Part shown: piece after piece, positions 11,182-19,410 of the stretch
How positions within the stretch are numbered: the stretch's first letter is position 1
Layout: the number at the start of each line of letters is the position of its first letter
NCBI RefSeq assembly: GCF_001278075.1
Contig: NZ_CP011340.1
Coordinates: forward strand, 4,216,001 to 4,280,000
DNA length: 64,000 nt
Direction: 5' to 3'
From: Streptomyces pristinaespiralis
GTDB taxonomy: Bacteria > Actinomycetota > Actinomycetes > Streptomycetales > Streptomycetaceae
Notes under the pieces: generated by a model
What the model was told of the DNA's origin: nothing
The model's input: only the letters and a program-made list of their open reading frames with translations
Databases searched by the model: none
Position numbers and translations under genes: made by a program

Positions 11182-11985
11182 CTAACCCAGCACCAGCAGT
11201 ACCGCCAGGGCGACGAGGAGGGAGTCGATACGGTCCAGTAGACCACCGGAGCCGGGAAGCCAACGACCGGCGTCCTTCACCCGGGCGCCCCGCTTGACCA
11301 TCGACTCCAGCAGGTCCCCGAGCGGCCCGCCGATCGCCACGGCCACCGCCGTCTGCCACGTCAGGGACGACAGCACGGCGAGCGCTAGGACGCCGGCCGC
11401 CGCCCCGGCCAATGTGCCGCTCCATCGTTTGGCGGGCGAGAGCGCGGAGAGCCGGGGGCCGCCGAGATGGCGACCGGCCCCGTACGCAACGATGTCGGCG
11501 ATCGACACGGCCACGAACAGGACGAGGCCCACCGCACCCGACGGGACGAGACCGGCCAGGGCACCCAACCACACGAGCCCGAGCAGGCCCGCCCCCAGGC
11601 GGCGGAGCCCGTGCTCGGCGTCGCCCGACAGCAGGGGCACCCCGGCGATCGCGAGCGCCCCGACCGCCGCCGCTCGAAGCACCTCCCCGGGGGCCAACCA
11701 GGCGGTCAGGACGAGCCCGACGATCGCTACGCCGAGCACCGCCCGGTCCACCGGACCCAGCCGCAGCAGCCCGCCGAACTCCGCCACTGCGACCACCCCG
11801 ACCACGGCCGCGAGCACCGCGATCCCTGGCGGCCCGAGCCAGAACGCGCCCGTGACCACTGGTACGCCGACCGCCCACGCACACCAGCGGACCATCAGCT
11901 CACGCCGCCGGGTCGCCGCCACCGCGAGCCCGCCGACCGCCAGTGCCCCGCCCAGGTACGGCACGAGACCGGGGACCGTCGTCAC
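11182..11985 (-). CDS. CdsA-like phosphatidate cytidylyltransferase homologue
   Basis: 267 residues, about eight hydrophobic helices. The C-terminus carries the CDP-diglyceride synthase signature: GGPLGDLLESMVKRGARVKD then PGSGGLLDRIDS. The family normally reads PGHGG; here the His is Ser, so catalysis or substrate may differ. Known members make CDP-diacylglycerol from CTP and phosphatidate in the membrane. The GTG start at 11985 overlaps the stop of the GNAT-aminotransferase gene by 4 bp (GTGA), so the two are coupled. It lies between the two att repeats, hence probably imported cargo rather than the housekeeping cdsA. Confidence 0.75.
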   Translation of the reverse strand: MTTVPGLVPYLGGALAVGGLAVAATRRRELMVRWCAWAVGVPVVTGAFWLGPPGIAVLAAVVGVVAVAEFGGLLRLGPVDRAVLGVAIVGLVLTAWLAPGEVLRAAAVGALAIAGVPLLSGDAEHGLRRLGAGLLGLVWLGALAGLVPSGAVGLVLFVAVSIADIVAYGAGRHLGGPRLSALSPAKRWSGTLAGAAAGVLALAVLSSLTWQTAVAVAIGGPLGDLLESMVKRGARVKDAGRWLPGSGGLLDRIDSLLVALAVLLVLG

Positions 11986-13748
11986 CGGGAGACCCAGCCG
12001 CCCGGTACACCCGCCGCCACCGTCGCCCTCACGCACAGCGTGTCCAGGGCGCTACGGCATGCCGCCACGATCCGCGCGTTCTCCGCCGTGTCGCGGATGG
12101 CGACACGGACGGTCCTTCCCTCGTACACCGGGGACATCGGCGACAGGTCCCGCAGGTAGACGTCGTGGCGCCGGCACTCACGCACCAGCTGGGCCGCGCT
12201 CGGTCCACTCGGCGGCAGGGTCACGGTGAGGAAGTTGGCGACTCCCTCGTCGACCGAGAAGAACCCGTCGAGCTCCGAGAGTTCGGTGGCGAGCCCCCGT
12301 CGCAGCACCGCGGTACGCGCCCAGCGTTCCGCGTAGTACCCGGGGTCGCGCAGCGCCGTCACGGCGGCCAGCTGGGCCGGCAGGCTCACGGGCCACGGCG
12401 GCGTCCAGCGACGCAGCTCCCCGGCCGTGTCCGGGTCGGCCACCAGGTACGCGGCCCGCATTCCCGACAGCGCGTACATCTTCGAGAGCGACGTGCACAC
12501 CACGACCCGGCCATCGAGCGAAGCGAGCCCGGCCAACGACTCCGCAGGATCGACATAGCCCAGATACGCCTCGTCGATCCACCACCGGGTCCGCGCGGGA
12601 GAGGCTTCAATCACCGCGCGCAGCGTGTCGGCGGGAGCGTGGCGGCCGGTCGGATTGTTCGGATTGACCACCACCACGAGGTCGTACCGCCCGCTCTCGG
12701 TCGCGGCAGCGAGCCGGTCCGGATCGAGCAGCCAGCCGTCCTCCCGGCGTAGCCGGAGCCGGTCCACCTGGCAGCCGATAATCCGCTCGGTGACATGGGC
12801 GTACTCGCCATAGCCCGGATCCAGCAGCAGCACCCGGCTCCCCGGCGTCAACCAGCGGCCGAACGCCCGGAAGATGAGATCGGACGAACCCGCCCCGACC
12901 ACCAACGACTCCACCGGCAGCCCACGGACCCCGGCGATCTCCGTGAGCAGTCCTTCCGCACCCGTCGGCGGCGAGGTCCGCGCCGCCCACCCCAGGTCCT
13001 CCGACAGCACCTCGCCGACCTTCGGAGACGGAGGGAACCAGGCATCCAGCACATCCGCCGCGACCACCTCGTGCCGGCGGGCCAGCGTCCGGAAGTCCGT
13101 ACCGATGGCGGAAAAAAAGGCACCGCCGTGCTCGCAGCCGTTCGCGCGTGGCTCGAACTCCACGTCCAACCGCCAGTCGAGGCCCTCCCGCAGCCGCTCC
13201 AAGGTCCGGCCATGACGCTCCCGTACCGCGCTCGTCAACTCGGCCACGGACCCACTCAGCACCTCGAACGAGACCACGCCCGAGCGCACTGTCCGCCCCA
13301 GCGGGCGCAACCCGGCGGCGAGGTACATGTCCAGTAGCTCGGCGCGCCCCATTGCCACCACCTGGCGACCGCCCCGCGCCGCGACCCAGCGCAGCGCCGC
13401 GTACATGAGGAGCGACGCCGCCATGGTGGACCGCCAGCGCTCCTCGACGGTCAGGACGCGGATCTCGAACGGCGCCTCCTCCGACAGCACCGGCAACTCC
13501 TCCCGCGTCAGGTACTTGTCCAGCGCGTAGCGACCGACCCACGGCGGGGTGAGGCTGACGAAGCCGATCCGCGTCTCCCCACGGGAGGCCACGAGATATA
13601 CGTTGTCGCCGTCGAGCCCGTCGCTCAACCGCCCTGACGGATGCACCGGATGCTGGCCCAGCTCCTCCGCGTACACCCGATGCCGCAGCTCATGGATCCA
13701 GTCGTGATCATTGGTCGTGGCTGCGCGCAGCTGTACGGCGTGGTCCAT
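11982..13748 (-). CDS. GNAT acyltransferase / class I-II PLP aminotransferase fusion
   Basis: 588 residues with two domains. Residues ~1-185 look like a GNAT/autoinducer-synthase-like N-acyltransferase (VYLVASRGETRIGFVSLTPP, EERWRSTMAASLL). Residues ~225-588 are a histidinol-phosphate-aminotransferase-like fold-type I PLP enzyme: VVGAGSSDLIFRAF, DPGYGEY, VVVNPNNPTGR, WWIDEAYLGY, and SLSKMYALSGMR with the Schiff-base Lys at about 423. The ATG at 13748 has AGGGGG 8 bp upstream. Translationally coupled to the CdsA-like gene; an aminated, acylated or CDP-activated (lipid?) product is an inference only. Confidence 0.8.
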   Translation of the reverse strand: MDHAVQLRAATTNDHDWIHELRHRVYAEELGQHPVHPSGRLSDGLDGDNVYLVASRGETRIGFVSLTPPWVGRYALDKYLTREELPVLSEEAPFEIRVLTVEERWRSTMAASLLMYAALRWVAARGGRQVVAMGRAELLDMYLAAGLRPLGRTVRSGVVSFEVLSGSVAELTSAVRERHGRTLERLREGLDWRLDVEFEPRANGCEHGGAFFSAIGTDFRTLARRHEVVAADVLDAWFPPSPKVGEVLSEDLGWAARTSPPTGAEGLLTEIAGVRGLPVESLVVGAGSSDLIFRAFGRWLTPGSRVLLLDPGYGEYAHVTERIIGCQVDRLRLRREDGWLLDPDRLAAATESGRYDLVVVVNPNNPTGRHAPADTLRAVIEASPARTRWWIDEAYLGYVDPAESLAGLASLDGRVVVCTSLSKMYALSGMRAAYLVADPDTAGELRRWTPPWPVSLPAQLAAVTALRDPGYYAERWARTAVLRRGLATELSELDGFFSVDEGVANFLTVTLPPSGPSAAQLVRECRRHDVYLRDLSPMSPVYEGRTVRVAIRDTAENARIVAACRSALDTLCVRATVAAGVPGGWVSR

Positions 13749-14179
13749 GAGCGTCCCCCTGAGGCAATCCGGCGTTCGCTCCCCAGCATGGTGAAGCCCC
13801 ACGGGCGCCACCAGAGTACGCGTACTCACTTCGGTCCCCCTCGCCCTCGCCCAGTCAGGACGTGCAGGAGGTGGAACCGCGCGCTGAACCGATCCGGGAA
13901 GGTCTCGACGCCTTCGACACTCGCGCCTACACGGCCACGTAGTCGTCTCCCGCTTGCGGGCGCGAAGCGGGCCAAGACCACATCGGATGTCACCCCGAAG
14001 CTACGACCCGCGGGCCCCCGCGAGCCTCTCCTGTTCGCCCGCCGCCGCGCGCGTGCCCCATCCGTGCCCTTCAGGAGGGTGAACACCGGTCACCACGGGC
14101 ACATACAGGTCCTCGCGACAGGCGCGCCAAGAGGTGTACTCGCAGGTCAGCAGCCCTACCGGCGGCCCGAGCGGCTTGA
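13749..14179. other. Non-coding stretch between GNAT-aminotransferase and att copy 2
   Basis: It holds the presumed promoter of the minus-strand pair. I see no credible gene: open frames on both strands here lack start signals and family motifs. Confidence 0.5.
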
Positions 14180-14223
14180 TTCCCAAGCTCAGAGCGCGGG
14201 TTCGATTCCCGTCACCCGCTCCA
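14180..14223 (+). repeat. attachment-site repeat copy 2
   Basis: 44 bp identical to the 3' part of tRNA-Gly (11035-11078), without the 5' half of a tRNA. It ends in CCA and is followed by a tRNA-type terminator. Confidence 0.85.
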
Positions 14224-14228
14224 CGAGA

Positions 14229-14255
14229 AAGCCCCAGGCCGGCGGCCCGGGGCTT
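14229..14255 (+). terminator. tRNA-type terminator after att copy 2
   Basis: AAGCCCC-A-GGCC / GGCC-C-GGGGCTT then CTTTGTTG: same stem lengths and same A-C mismatch position as the terminator after tRNA-Gly, though the bases differ. Confidence 0.75.
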
Positions 14256-14274
14256 CTTTGTTGTCTGGACCGGA

Positions 14275-14668
14275 TCAGGCTTCGCGTGCCCGTTCCGTGG
14301 CCGATGCCTGATCATCTGCCTTGGCCGCAGCCTTCCGACGTTCGGCCTGCATCAGGGAGTCGAGCCCGGCAGCGACCTCACGTTGACGCTCGGTGTCCGA
14401 GTGCTGATAGATGAGCGCGGCCTTCTCCGTGGACTGGCCGACACGCACCATCGTGTCCTTGAGCGTCGCGCCCGATCGGATGGTCAGGGTGTGTCCGGTG
14501 TGACGAAGATCGTAGAACCGGAAATCGGCCGGCAGTCCGACCACGCTACGGGCCTTGCGCCACTCCCGGCCGAAGGTCGAGCGACGGAAAGGCTTGGCCC
14601 CGCTCGCCCACGAACAACAACCCGCCCGGGGTCTTCTCCGCGTACCAAGCGAGCCAGGCGTGGATCAA
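14275..14668 (-). pseudogene. Tyrosine-recombinase (integrase) remnant, truncated and frameshifted
   Basis: The C-terminal part (about 14275-14595) reads FRFYDLRHTGHTL (Arg-His box) ... VRVGQSTEKAALIYQH with the nucleophile Tyr; the usual GH of box II is GQ. Just upstream the expected integrase sequence continues in another frame (HAWLAWYAEKTPGG, LLFVGERGQAF) and then should read RRSTFGREWRKARS in the first frame, which places a single-base frameshift near 14598. The N-terminal catalytic-core and arm-binding parts are missing beyond about 14668. It sits 52 bp from att copy 2, the normal place for an integrase gene. Confidence 0.8.
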
Positions 14669-14714
14669 CATGAGTCGATTGTGAATGGTGGCTCCCTCCC
14701 GTACCTTCTGGAAC

Positions 14715-15143
14715 ATGGGAGAGGGGCGGGACGTCACCAACAACGTAAGTAACGGCGTTAGCGGCCATGTCAACGGGCCCGTGGTCCAGGCTGGATCCAT
14801 CAACGGCAATGTGATCCTGCCTGCTACTCCGAGCCCAGAGGAGGCAGAGTTACGGGCTCGCTGGGCGGCACGCACGAAACGAATCCTGGACGCCGAAGAT
14901 GCAGAACGTGCAGCACGCTACGCCCAATCTCAGTTTCAGAGACAGAGATTCCTCAAGAAGGCACGTCGTGGAATCTACGGGTCTGTCGTATGGATCCTTT
15001 TCGGCCTGTTCCTCGTTGTCGGTGGTCACGGATCCGGGGGCGACAGCACGCGAGTGATGTGGGCGTCGATTGGGTGGTTCGACGTGGTGATCGGTTTCGG
15101 ATTCCTGGCGAAGCACTGGTTGGCTCTTCGACGCTACCGCTGA
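14715..15143 (+). CDS. Small two-helix membrane protein with N-terminal amyloid-like Q-A-G motif (copy A)
   Basis: 142 residues. The N-terminus (after the ATG at 14715) has NNVSNGVSGHVNGPVVQAG followed by SINGNVIL, a G-x-V-x-G-x-V-V-Q-A-G-x-I-x-G-x-V pattern like the RHIM-like/BASS amyloid-signalling motifs reported in multicellular actinobacteria. A charged helix (RARWAARTKRILDAEDAERAA) follows, then two hydrophobic segments (IYGSVVWILFGLFLVV; WASIGWFDVVIGFGFLA). Clearly homologous to the gene at 16866. An in-frame ATG at 14685 has no better signal. Function unknown; membrane effector or sensor is inferred. Confidence 0.65.
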   Translation: MGEGRDVTNNVSNGVSGHVNGPVVQAGSINGNVILPATPSPEEAELRARWAARTKRILDAEDAERAARYAQSQFQRQRFLKKARRGIYGSVVWILFGLFLVVGGHGSGGDSTRVMWASIGWFDVVIGFGFLAKHWLALRRYR

Positions 15144-15163
15144 GTCCCGGATTGAGCAGCTGA

Positions 15164-16030
15164 TCAACCGCTGTCCTTCAATACGTCTGACACTTGGCGC
15201 CACACGTGCGCAGTCGAGTGGATCACGTACCGCAGCCCGTCGCAGGAGTGGTCGTGGCACCTGATCGGCTTGTACTCGCCGAGTGCTGTGGCCTCTTCTG
15301 GCCAGGCGTAACCGGGCAGCTCGTCGAGGAGCCCCCGGCATGAGTGATGTACGCGCAACAGTCCCGAGCCGAGCGCGGTCGACACGCTGTGGATGCCGTC
15401 GAGCACCTCGTTGTTCGCAAGGGCGACGACGGGATGCCTGTCTGTCCACAACTGAGTGGAAAAGCTCGTCGCGGACGGGTCAATAAACGTCCACTCGGGA
15501 ACGACCTGCTGCTCGTCGAGCCATGCGCTCACGGCGCGGCTGAGCTGCGCGTCGGTCATCTGTCGGTGTGTGGCCCACGAGTTGGGGCGCCACTCGTTGA
15601 CCGCGTACAGCCTGTCGTTGGCGCCGAGGCCGTACAGGATCGCCGAGAACTGGTTCGCGGTTCCGTAGTCGATGGCGACCCAGTACCGGCGCATCGGCGG
15701 CAGTTCGTCGACGACGTGCCGCTGCTCGTCGAACATGTCGTAGACCGCGCCCTCGGCGATCACCCAGGTGCCCCCGATCATCCGGCGGCGCCAGAGTCCG
15801 ACGTACTCGGCCCGCAGCGCGTCGATGTAGGCCGCGGAGAGGCTCGGGTTGTCGTCGAGCCGGATGCGCCACGAACGCAGGTCGACGCGGTGCACAACCA
15901 GCCGGTTCCCGCCGAGCAGTGCAGCGACGTGCGCCTGCTCCTACCCGGTCACAGCGAGGTACCACTGCGTTTTCGGCGTCGGCCCGTCCGGCACACCGGC
16001 GAGCCACTCATCGAGCTGGTACGCGCTGCA
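15164..16030 (-). pseudogene. Phage terminase large-subunit remnant 1 (C-terminal nuclease half, in-frame stop)
   Basis: About 243 codons from 15895 down read as the terminase nuclease domain: WVIAEGAVYDMFDE, YWVAIDYGTAN (metal-binding Asp), WTFIDPSATSF, NNEVLDGIHSVSTAL, and the tail CHDHSCDGLRYVIHSTA. Upstream in the same frame LDEWLAGVPDGPTPKTQWYLAVTG is interrupted by a TAG at 15941-15943, and the ATPase half is absent. Convergent with copy A of the amyloid-motif gene (20 bp between stops). Confidence 0.8.
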
Positions 16031-16152
16031 GTTTTGATCTCCAGCAGGCTGGACGGTCGAACCACGAGCGCTTTCGAGAGGGGTTGTACGAACGGTTGCC
16101 GAGGTTCTGGGACGAAATCAGGAAAGTACGAGAGGCCAATCCTGCATAGCTG

Positions 16153-16266
16153 ATGGGCGAGCAGATGGAGCCAATCGTGTGCCGTGGCATGGACGGCGTA
16201 GCACAGGGCGTCGACGCTGTGGTCGTCGAGTGTCAGGGGGTACGGTGGCTGCCTCAGATGCTGCAA
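16153..16266 (-). pseudogene. Phage terminase large-subunit remnant 2 (C-terminal tail only)
   Basis: A short stretch reads LDDHSVDALCYAVHATAHDW, the typical terminal DDHSxDALRYAVHxT motif of terminase large subunits, parallel to the tails of remnants 1 and 3. No other part of the protein remains. Confidence 0.6.
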
Positions 16267-16276
16267 AGGTGGTTCG

Positions 16277-16714
16277 ATGGAAGCGGAGTTGGTGGCACTT
16301 GCTGCCGCAGGCGCTACGACATTGGTTCAGCAGATGGCGGTGGACTCCTGGGCACAGGCTCGTGACCGGATGGTGTCGTTCTTCTCGCGTCGCGGTGGTG
16401 GTGAGGAAGACGTGATCGAGGGGGAGCTGGAGACCTCGCGCGGAGAACTGGCGGCGGCGATGGAGGCCAGCGACGAACAGACCGCCTTGGATGTCCAGGC
16501 GGAGTGGCGTACACGATTGCGGCGCACTTTGCTGGCCAATCCGGCTGCGGCGGCCGAACTGCGGTCGATGATTGATGACTTGGCGCTCCCAAAGGGTGAT
16601 CAACAGGTCGCGGATGTCCATAACACGATCAGCGGGGGCGTGCAGCACGGCCCAGTGATTCAGGCTGGCAACGTGGGCTCGCTGAGCTTCGGGCCACCTT
16701 TCGGTCAGACCTGA
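16277..16714 (+). CDS. Small protein with C-terminal amyloid-like Q-A-G motif (copy B)
   Basis: 145 residues. The helical N-terminal region (ELVALAAAGATTLVQQMAVDSWAQ, then a charged ELxxSRGELAAAMEA stretch and WRTRLRRTLLANPAAAAELRSMIDD) is a layout common in Streptomyces hypothetical proteins of conflict loci. The C-terminus has HNTISGGVQHGPVIQAG then NVGSLSFG, the same glycine/Q-A-G repeat found at the N-termini of copies A and C. ATG start at 16277; the ribosome site is weak. No enzymatic motif. It could act as an adaptor or sensor that nucleates a partner, which is an inference. Confidence 0.6.
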   Translation: MEAELVALAAAGATTLVQQMAVDSWAQARDRMVSFFSRRGGGEEDVIEGELETSRGELAAAMEASDEQTALDVQAEWRTRLRRTLLANPAAAAELRSMIDDLALPKGDQQVADVHNTISGGVQHGPVIQAGNVGSLSFGPPFGQT

Positions 16715-16787
16715 GCCTGGCGGCAGTACGGGGCCCACGCCGGCGACGGCCACGGTACGCCGCTCTCCGGGAAGGCGAAGGGGGCGG

Positions 16788-16853
16788 TCACCAAGTGTGT
16801 TCGCGGGCATTGGCATCGGCCGCTTCGATGGTGATCTTGTGCGTCAAGCGCAT
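16788..16853 (-). CDS. 21-residue ORF, probably the truncated start of a gene
   Basis: ATG at 16853 with a good ribosome site (AGGCGGAAGAT). It reads MRLTHKITIEAADAN and stops after 21 codons. The same 14-base start region (AGGCGGAAGATATG) precedes the secreted protein at 19908. I read it as the 5' stub of a gene cut by recombination. Confidence 0.35.
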   Translation of the reverse strand: MRLTHKITIEAADANAREHTW

Positions 16854-16865
16854 ATCTTCCGCCTC

Positions 16866-17319
16866 ATGAGCGAACAGCCGTCTATACGCAACGAGTTGAG
16901 TGGAAGCGTCCGGGGCCACGTCGTGGCAGTCCGGTGCTATTCACGGCGACGTTGTGTTCACTTCGCCTGCTGCGCCGGTGGACCCGGAGGCAGTGGAGAC
17001 GCAACGACGTTGGAGCGAACGTCAGCGGCGCATCCTCGATGAAGAGACCGCCAAAGAGGCGGCAGAGCAGCGCAGGTTTGAAGGCTACGTTAGGGCCATT
17101 CACAGGAAGCGACGTTGGAACTTGTGGTTGCTGTTGGTTGAGGGTCTGGCCGTGGCGCTGGGGTATCTGCGCGTGTTCCCCTCGGCTGCGCTCGTTGCCG
17201 CCTTGGGTATTCTGTTTGGGCTGATCTCCCTGTTCGGCTGGGTCCATTGCTCCGTGCTCTTGTGGAGGGCCCGGACGGGACGGACTATCCCAGTTCCCCG
17301 GCATCGGTGGATGTGGTGA
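16866..17319 (+). pseudogene. Two-helix membrane protein with amyloid-like Q-S-G motif (copy C), frameshifted
   Basis: The frame from ATG 16866 reads MSEQPSIRNELSGSVRGHVV and then leaves the homology. One frame over, it continues QSGAIHGDVVF, a charged helix (RRWSERQRRILDEETAKEAAE) and two membrane helices, parallel to copy A. One extra base at about 16922-16928 explains it. Either a decayed gene or a base-calling error; if corrected, the protein would be about 150 residues. It converges with terminase remnant 3 (10 bp between stops), as copy A does with remnant 1. Confidence 0.6.
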
Positions 17320-17329
17320 GCCGGTGGCG

Positions 17330-17595
17330 TCACTCGTGCGCATTGGAGTGCACGACGTAGCGCAGCGCGTCGGCGCCGTGGTCGTCACGCCTGATCGGCT
17401 GGTCCTCGCCGCGGTCGGATGCTGCGGGGTCCCATGCGTAGCCCGGTAGCTCGTCGAGCAGCCCGGTGCATGGGCGGTGGATACGCATCAGCCCGGAGTC
17501 GAGGGCGGTCGACACGGATCGGATGCCGTCGAGGACGTCGTTGCGAGCCGGGGCGGTGCCGGGGTCCCTGTCATCGTCCCGCTCAATTGCGGGGC
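17330..17595 (-). pseudogene. Phage terminase large-subunit remnant 3 (C-terminal piece)
   Basis: Reads NDVLDGIRSVSTALDSGLM, LLDELPGYAWDP and the tail RRDDHGADALRYVVHSNA: the last ~75 residues of a terminase large subunit, close to remnant 1. Further upstream the same frame is open but not terminase-like. Confidence 0.7.
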
Positions 17596-17666
17596 GCCGA
17601 CGGAGCGGCGCCCGGTGGTGCTTCTAGGGGCCCTGGCGATGTGTCCCGTGCTTGCTGTGGGGCGCG

Positions 17667-17777
17667 TTACTGCTTCAAGGCGGCCTTGAAGATCTCGGCG
17701 ACCTCGTGTTTGACGGCGTAGACCCACAGCGGATCGGTGTCGGCGATCCGCATGGAGGCGGGAAAGTCCCTAGCCAT
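17667..17777 (-). CDS. 36-residue ORF, possibly phage-derived
   Basis: ATG at 17777, GGAAGG 11 bp upstream. It reads MARDFPASMRIADTDPLWVY followed by AVKHEVAEIFKAALKQ: compact, amphipathic and with natural coding composition. It lies between a terminase remnant and a gene-poor stretch. I do not recognise the family; a small phage or element protein is the likeliest source. Confidence 0.45.
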   Translation of the reverse strand: MARDFPASMRIADTDPLWVYAVKHEVAEIFKAALKQ

Positions 17778-18587
17778 GGGTCGTCCGACCTTCCTGTCTC
17801 GGCAGCACTGGCAGGGAGCGCGAGAAGTGAGGTCGGCCGCCAAGCATGGGCGGGGCCGGCTGCCTTGGCGCGACCCCCGTTCCGGCGCGGGACAGTTCCG
17901 GAGCCGGTTGGGAACGGGCTGCCCCGGGCCAGCTCCGGCGAACTGGAGCTCGCCGCGCTACAGGAAGCGCGAGCAGGCGGATGCGCTCTCACAGGAGGGG
18001 CGGACGGCGGCCCGGGGCCGTGCCACATCCGTGCCGGATCGTACGGAGAAACACGGGGAACGAAGGGCGGTGATGGGGCCCAGCCGTGGTCACGCTCTCC
18101 GCTCGCCGGCACAGGTCGGAAGTGGGTCCGACCTCCCGCCGTCCTCAAGCGATGATCGCTCGACCCACCGCTGTAGGCGGGCGCAGGCCACCGCTGCGCT
18201 GCCTCTTCGGTGAAGTAGAACAGGAAGGTCCACTTCTGATCGGCAACAGACACCTCGTCGTCACCGGCCAACAGCCGTTCCAGCAAACGCTGTTCCATGG
18301 TCACCCCCGCCGGGATCCTGCGGTACAGCAGCCAGCAGCCAGGCACCGCAACCTCAGCCCGTTGCGGTGGGGCAACGCACATTGATGCACACACCCCAGT
18401 CGACACCGACTTGCCTACCGGGCCACGGAACCCACCGGAAGCCACACGCTCGCACCCGTGCGGATCGCGGCATCGCGAAGTCCGCTGTACGGCGTCCGGA
18501 CACGTGAGCGCCAAATCATTGCCGGAGACCGGCATCGACAGGGGCCTGCAGCGCCTCTAGCGTCCCTATCCGACGACAGGAGCCGCT
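17778..18587. other. Gene-poor stretch
   Basis: No confident gene. On the minus strand an ATG at 18298 (GGCGGGGGTGACC in front) opens a frame that looks coding for ~50 residues (EQRLLERLLAGDDEVSVADQ, then KWTFLFYFTEEAAQRW) and then loses protein-like character while staying open to 17675; it may be the surviving N-terminus of a decayed gene. Confidence 0.4.
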
Positions 18588-18914
18588 GTGACCCTCTACC
18601 TCTGGTGCTGGATAGCGCTGTGCACTGTGACCGCGCTGCCCTTCGGCATCGCCGCGCTCTGCGGCTGGGCTCCCCAGCGGACACGTCGCCGCAGTTCACA
18701 GGCGTGTACCCGAGTTCGGGGCCTTTCGCTGCTGATCCTGTACGTCGCGGCCATGCTCCACCCGGTGCTGCGGCTGTCAGAGGCATCGCCCGAGGACGCC
18801 GACTTCCTTCTGAGCGCCCCTGTCCCGGCCCTGATCTTCCTGGCCCTCGGCCTGCAAGGCGGTGCCGGTCTCCACGACTGGTTCAGCCGCAGGCAGGCCG
18901 CCCGCCCTCACTAA
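18588..18914 (+). CDS. Small three-helix membrane protein
   Basis: 108 residues from a GTG start with ACAGGAG 6 bp upstream. Three hydrophobic segments (LYLWCWIALCTVTALPFG; LSLLILYVAAML; PVPALIFLALGLQG) with Arg-rich loops that predict orientation. No family recognised. Isolated in the accessory region. Confidence 0.6.
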   Translation: MTLYLWCWIALCTVTALPFGIAALCGWAPQRTRRRSSQACTRVRGLSLLILYVAAMLHPVLRLSEASPEDADFLLSAPVPALIFLALGLQGGAGLHDWFSRRQAARPH

Positions 18915-19410
18915 TCGGCTCCATACCGGCATCTTCGTCGGCGACTCCACTGAATGACGGCCACCCCGGTCGCACGGACCGTGTTTCCGGGCTCATCCCC
19001 CGCCGGGCTGATGTGGGCCCTTGGCCGTCGAAGAGGCGGAAGCAGCGGATCGCCGTGGTGTCCGGACCGAGGTGGGGCTCACCACCGGTTGCCCCCTCGG
19101 CCCAGGACAGCGCGGGGCGTTCCCCACCGACCATGCCTTGCTCGGGGTCACCGACGAGGCAGTCCGCCAGGAGGATGTGCATCTGGCTGTTGTCCCCTAC
19201 ACCGCTCATCGACAGGGCGTGTCCCCGGAGCGCGCGGGAGTCGAGACGACCAGCGGCTCGTCGTCCAGGACGGCAGCCGGCGCCCCGACCCGAGCAGCTC
19301 GCTGGGACCGGTGGGCGACGGCGGCGGCTCCGCCGGCCCTGTCACGTAGCGCGCTTGGCCTGCCCACGTGAAGGGCGTCTCGCCTCGCCCTCTATTGCGC
19401 GCGGTATTTG
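18915..19410. other. Gene-poor stretch
   Basis: Open frames exist on both strands, but none has a ribosome site, conserved motif or convincing composition. No repeat or RNA structure stands out. Confidence 0.4.

Noticed and set aside
14001..14315. Minus-strand frame containing GAGDGNRTRALSLGI
   Set aside because: This is the well-known spurious translation across a tRNA 3' end (here the att copy), not a protein.
17675..18298. 208-codon minus-strand frame, protein-like only at its N-terminus
   Set aside because: After ~50 codons the sequence turns into Pro/Ser/Arg-rich noise and overlaps a better small ORF; kept as a note in the gap entry only.
18883..19371. Overlapping open frames on both strands
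   Set aside because: No ribosome site, no motif and no sensible composition on either strand.
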